Positions 60,565 to 64,000 of a DNA stretch of 64,000 nucleotides are shown one piece after another. The stretch is taken from positions 2,666,001-2,730,000 of the forward strand of contig NZ_CP026106.1 of NCBI RefSeq assembly GCF_002902965.1, written 5' to 3'. Within the stretch, counting starts at the first letter, position 1, and each line of letters begins with the position of its first letter. This stretch comes from Paraburkholderia hospita (GTDB taxonomy: Bacteria > Pseudomonadota > Gammaproteobacteria > Burkholderiales > Burkholderiaceae). Made by a program: the position numbers and the translations under genes. A model generated the notes under the pieces. That model saw nothing but the letters and a program-made list of their open reading frames with translations. It searched no databases and was not told the DNA's origin.

Positions 60565-61335
60565 TTAGCGCTTCAGCGCTTCATGCAAAGCCGGCCGCTG
60601 CAGTTGCGGCAGGACTTCTTTAGTTGCTCGCGCAACGTCGTTGGGAAAATCGATTTCAATCCAGGGCAGGCCGGTGACATCGGCCGTATCGAATGCGTGG
60701 CTGCGTTCGAGCAACAGGTCGCGCACGGCTTCTTCGTGCGGCAGGTTCGCGCGGCCGCTATCGACATAGCCCGCCACGATCTCCGCGAAGCGCCGCGCAG
60801 CGGCCTCGGTGAAGCGGAAAAAGCCGACCGATTCGCCGATCGTGTCGTAGTCGAGGCCTACAGCCAGCTGCTTGCGCAACTCGATGGGCACGCCCTGTTT
60901 CAGGCACAGCTTGACGGGCTCGTCGCCCGCTTCGAAGTCGCGGTCGATCAGCAAGCGATTCGCGTGCTCACCCGCCACGAGCGCGGCCAGCATGCGCTCG
61001 TCGTACAGCACGTCGGCGTCCATCAGCAGCACGTCGCCGCCGCGCGTGAGGGCATCGGCGACGGTGTGCACGGTCAGCACGCTGCCCAGATCGAAACGCG
61101 GATTGAGCTTGATCTCGGGCACCTTGCGGCCGGCGCGCGTCAGCTCGGCTTCGACCTGTTCCGGCTGGAAGCCGAGCGCGAGGACGACCTCATCGACGCC
61201 GACGGCTTCGAGCATCTGCAGATGGCGCTCCAGCAGCGTGATCCCGTCAAAGCGCAACAGACATTTTGGAAACTGCTCCCCCGGCGGTTGCTGGAGTCGC
61301 AAGCCGAGGCCTGCGGCAAGAATGATCGCTCGCAT
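60565..61335 (-). CDS. pntC: CTP:2-aminoethylphosphonate cytidylyltransferase (PntC type)
   Basis: A 256-residue nucleotidyltransferase with an intact loop LAAGLGLRL and [33 protein letters not shown] has the metal aspartates, as does [13 protein letters not shown] near the end. Similar to phosphocholine cytidylyltransferases (LicC) and PntC. In this operon it should form CMP-AEP from AEP and CTP. It is the first gene; divergent from the J-domain gene with 272 bases between. Confidence 0.82.
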   Translation of the reverse strand: MRAIILAAGLGLRLQQPPGEQFPKCLLRFDGITLLERHLQMLEAVGVDEVVLALGFQPEQVEAELTRAGRKVPEIKLNPRFDLGSVLTVHTVADALTRGGDVLLMDADVLYDERMLAALVAGEHANRLLIDRDFEAGDEPVKLCLKQGVPIELRKQLAVGLDYDTIGESVGFFRFTEAAARRFAEIVAGYVDSGRANLPHEEAVRDLLLERSHAFDTADVTGLPWIEIDFPNDVARATKEVLPQLQRPALHEALKR

Positions 61336-61607
61336 TCGATTTCCAGGGAAAGGATTAATGGTTTATTGGCTCTTTTAATCTGGCATTCGAAATGGCTTCC
61401 ACGCTGCGCGCGAAGGCGTCCCGGCGAGCCAAAAATGGCGACTATATCGGAATTGAGAACGGATTGCAGACCAGCCGCGCCGCTTTTGGCAATTGATGGA
61501 ATTAGTTTGAAAAATGTGGTGATTTTGTTTGAAATCGACCCTGATTCGCCTGTTTCAGCCGGTGAAACGGTATGCTGCGTTTTCAGTAAATGGGAGGCAC
61601 GGGTTTC

Positions 61608-62705
61608 ATGAGCAAAGCAGCGGGCCGGTCAGTGACCATTGCGCCGGAAAAGCAACAGGCGCATCGATCGAAAGGCCAGAGGTACTTCAATTCACTCGTC
61701 AAGCAGATCGAAAACCGGCGTGGACGGATCGCGCAATGGGAAACCTTCACGCCCGTCTTCCAGAAGAAATATGTCGACGTGCTGATACCGCTGCGGCGGA
61801 CTTCGTGGGACGCGCAGGTGAAGCTCATTCACCGGCTCGACGCGGTGCATGGCGATAAAGGCCTGAACGCAATCGACCGTCGAATGGTCTCGGAACTGAT
61901 CGCCGACCTCTTGCAGCCGTTGCTTAGCCTTCACAACGACGATACGTTGCAGTCGATCTACGACCGGCATGCCCAAACACGCGACGACGGACAAGCCGAA
62001 ATCGACCTCGATGGCATGAAAGCGGCGATCGAAGACATGCTTGGCGTCGAATTCGAAGACGACGTGATTTCTCCACAGGAGTTCTTGAAGCGCGCGTCCG
62101 AAAAGTTCGCGAAACTGCGCACGGAAGCAGCCGAAAAAGCACAGGCGCGCGAGGAGCGTCGCGCGAAGCGCAAGAAGACGCCGAAGCAGCTCGAGGCCGA
62201 AGCACGCAAGGAAGCGGCGAAGGCGGAAATCAGCCAGTCGCTGCGCGATGTCTATCGCAAGCTGGCGAGCGCGCTGCATCCCGATCGCGAGCACGATCCC
62301 GAGGAGCGCGCACGTAAGACCGCGCTGATGCAACGGGTCAACGAGGCGTACGCGAAACGCAAACTTCTGCAGCTACTGGAGTTGCAACTGGAACTCGAAC
62401 ATATCGACCAGAAAACAATCGACGGTATCAGCGAAGAAAAACTCGCGCACTACAACCAAGTGTTGCGCGAGCAGCTCGGCGAACTGGATCGCGAACTCTC
62501 GGATATTGAGCAAAAATTCAGAGGCGCTTTCGGCTTCCCGCGTGGCCATTGCATATCGCCTGAATTCGCCATGGAAGATCTCGACGACGAGATCGCGCAG
62601 CGCGTGCACATGGTGCACGAGATCGAACACGATCTGCCCGTGTTCGACGACATCAAGAAAACGAAAGCCTGGCTGAAAGCGCTCAAACGCGACCGGCCCT
62701 TCTGA
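61608..62705 (+). CDS. J-domain (DnaJ-like) protein with N-terminal helical region
   Basis: A 365-residue protein; ATG at 61608 after GGGAGG (61592-61597, spacing 10). The J-domain is internal: DVYRKLASALHPDREHDPEE with HPD at 224-226, followed by MQRVNEAYAKRKLL. It is preceded by a long charged coiled coil (about 160-215) and a helical domain. No zinc finger or substrate domain is seen, so it is a specialised co-chaperone for an Hsp70, target unknown. Its neighbours give no clue. Confidence 0.8.
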   Translation: MSKAAGRSVTIAPEKQQAHRSKGQRYFNSLVKQIENRRGRIAQWETFTPVFQKKYVDVLIPLRRTSWDAQVKLIHRLDAVHGDKGLNAIDRRMVSELIADLLQPLLSLHNDDTLQSIYDRHAQTRDDGQAEIDLDGMKAAIEDMLGVEFEDDVISPQEFLKRASEKFAKLRTEAAEKAQAREERRAKRKKTPKQLEAEARKEAAKAEISQSLRDVYRKLASALHPDREHDPEERARKTALMQRVNEAYAKRKLLQLLELQLELEHIDQKTIDGISEEKLAHYNQVLREQLGELDRELSDIEQKFRGAFGFPRGHCISPEFAMEDLDDEIAQRVHMVHEIEHDLPVFDDIKKTKAWLKALKRDRPF

Positions 62706-62919
62706 TCCCGCGCAACGCCTCCATCAAGTCGGGCGCGCTCGCGCCCATCTTCTCGTCATACCAATACACGCCGTGCTCATTAGGGGTTTCCCCGCCTGCT
62801 GCAACCGTTTGCGGCGGTCGTAAACCCTGTCAGGCATCGCCTGTATCTGCCGCCATCGATCCCGCAGAAAACCCGAAGACCGCCACACGCAACCCCAGCC
62901 GCCGCAAGCCAAACACACC

Positions 62920-64000
62920 ATGACCCTGAACAAGAAACTCGCCTCGATGATCGCCATCCTGTGGATCGGCCTCGTTCTCATCGGCGCGTTCGGCGCGTGG
63001 CAAAGCCGCTCGTCGATGATTGCCGACCGCCGCGATCAGCTGACAACGCTCGTCGAGCAGGCCAATTCGATCGTCAACCGCTACTACACGCTGTCGCAGC
63101 AGCACGCGATGAGCGAAGCCGACGCGAAGAAGCAGGCGCTCGACACGCTGTCCGCGCTGCGCTACGGCACCGACGGCTATCTGTCCGTCAACGATTCGCA
63201 GCCCGTCATGCTGATGCATCCGTTCAAGCCGGCGCTGGTCGGCAAGAACCTGTCGGGCTTCACGGACCCGGCGGGCAACCATCTGTTCGTCGATATCGTC
63301 AACGCATCGAACCAGGGCAAAGGCGGCTTCGTCGACTACCTGTGGTCGAAGCCGGGCAGCGACACACCCGTCCCGAAGACCAGCTACGCGACGCGCTTCA
63401 CGCCGTGGGACTGGGTGATCGTCACGGGCATGTACATGGACGACGTGCAGAAAGCCTTCTACGTCGATCTCGGGCGCTGGCTCGTCATCACCTTCGTGCT
63501 GGGCGGCATCGCGACGCTCGTGATGGTGCTCGTGCTGCGCAGCGTGAAGCGCACGCTCGGCGGCGACCTCGAAGTGGCTGTCGAAGCAACCCAGCGGATC
63601 GCGCGCGGCGATCTCGCGACACCCGTACCGCTCGCGCACAACGACCGAGCGAGCCTGCTGCACGCGCTGCATACGATGCAGAGCGGCCTCGTCGATACCG
63701 TCTCGCGCGTGCGCGCCGGCACCGAGAACATCAACGTCGGCGCAAGCGAAATCGCCGCGGGCAACACCGATCTGTCGCAACGCACGGAAGAACAGGCGGC
63801 CGCGCTGGTGCAGACGGCATCGAGCATGGACCAGATGACGTCGAACGTGAAGCAGAACGCCGAAAGCGCCGCGACGGCCGCCGGGCTCGCGAGCGAGGCC
63901 GCCGACATCGCCAAGCGCGGCAGCCGGGTGGTCGACGACGTGGTCCGCACGATGGGCGACATCACGAGCAGCTCGAAGCAGATCGGCGACATCATCGGCG
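62920..64000 (+). CDS. Methyl-accepting chemotaxis protein, 3' end outside the window
   Basis: The frame from ATG at 62920 is open to the last base; 360 codons are visible. It has a membrane helix at about 9-26, a single Cache sensor domain (LRYGTDGYLSVNDSQPVMLM, MHPFKPALVGKNLSGF, WDWVIVTGMYMDDV), a second helix near 190-208, a HAMP region and the start of the cytoplasmic signalling rod (NTDLSQRTEEQAAALVQTAS). sCache receptors of this type sense small organic acids. No strong ribosome site is seen. Confidence 0.93.
   Translation, partial: MTLNKKLASMIAILWIGLVLIGAFGAWQSRSSMIADRRDQLTTLVEQANSIVNRYYTLSQQHAMSEADAKKQALDTLSALRYGTDGYLSVNDSQPVMLMHPFKPALVGKNLSGFTDPAGNHLFVDIVNASNQGKGGFVDYLWSKPGSDTPVPKTSYATRFTPWDWVIVTGMYMDDVQKAFYVDLGRWLVITFVLGGIATLVMVLVLRSVKRTLGGDLEVAVEATQRIARGDLATPVPLAHNDRASLLHALHTMQSGLVDTVSRVRAGTENINVGASEIAAGNTDLSQRTEEQAAALVQTASSMDQMTSNVKQNAESAATAAGLASEAADIAKRGSRVVDDVVRTMGDITSSSKQIGDIIG

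Overview
The window looks like a GC-rich chromosomal or megaplasmid segment from the Burkholderiaceae, most likely Paraburkholderia or Caballeronia. The support is protein-level resemblance (housekeeping-like EtfAB, OmpC-type porins, DUF4148 secreted proteins, GlxA/AraC and MocR regulators), the GC-rich codon use, and a long intergenic inverted repeat of a type I recognise from this group. No rRNA, tRNA, CRISPR array or intact insertion sequence was found. Assignments come from reading the translations; no database search was possible.

Layout. 1-4.0 kb: the end of a zinc/NAD polyol-type dehydrogenase, a small lipoprotein, a divergent MocR/PaiB pair and a small ABM-domain protein. 4.0-16.7 kb: a catabolic island with a class II aldolase, EtfAB, HyuA/HyuB, a uronate-dehydrogenase-like protein, a flavin amine-oxidase-type enzyme, two SDRs, a FadR-type regulator and a branched-chain-type binding protein. 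Three promoter regions in the island share an ATATGTCA element, so the regulator probably controls the whole set; the substrate is unknown. 17-22 kb: a secreted phosphoesterase behind a good Fur-box match, a DUF4148 protein, a porin and a LysR regulator. 22.4-31.6 kb: an iron locus with an FTR1 permease divergent from an OprB-type porin, a beta-propeller, a Tat-exported DyP peroxidase and FbpABC; the divergent promoter region carries several Fur-like sites.

31.9-36.2 kb: a two-component locus (membrane protein, small periplasmic protein, response regulator with a large internal deletion, intact QseC-like kinase), marked by CTTAAG-N5-CTTAAG direct-repeat boxes, followed by a cupredoxin/metallophosphoesterase pair. 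36.2-48.5 kb is a patchwork with many remnants: an adenylate-cyclase membrane domain without its catalytic part, a wrecked duplicate of a GlxA regulator, a frameshifted YciI gene, and intact small redox, hydrolase and regulator genes, including a PadR gene with twin ATGT-N8-ACAT operators.

48.9-55.8 kb: an aromatic amine dehydrogenase operon (heavy chain, MauE-like, MauD-like, tryptophan-tryptophylquinone light chain, two c-type cytochromes, aldehyde dehydrogenase) and a porin. Together these would oxidise primary aromatic amines in the periplasm and the resulting aldehydes in the cytoplasm. 55.8-56.5 kb is a long inverted repeat. 56.6-61.3 kb: a phosphonate biosynthesis operon (cytidylyltransferase, PEP mutase fused to a nucleotidyltransferase-like domain, phosphonopyruvate decarboxylase, AEP transaminase), predicted to make 2-aminoethylphosphonate and activate it as CMP-AEP, probably for decorating a surface polymer. 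The window ends with a J-domain protein and a truncated chemoreceptor gene.
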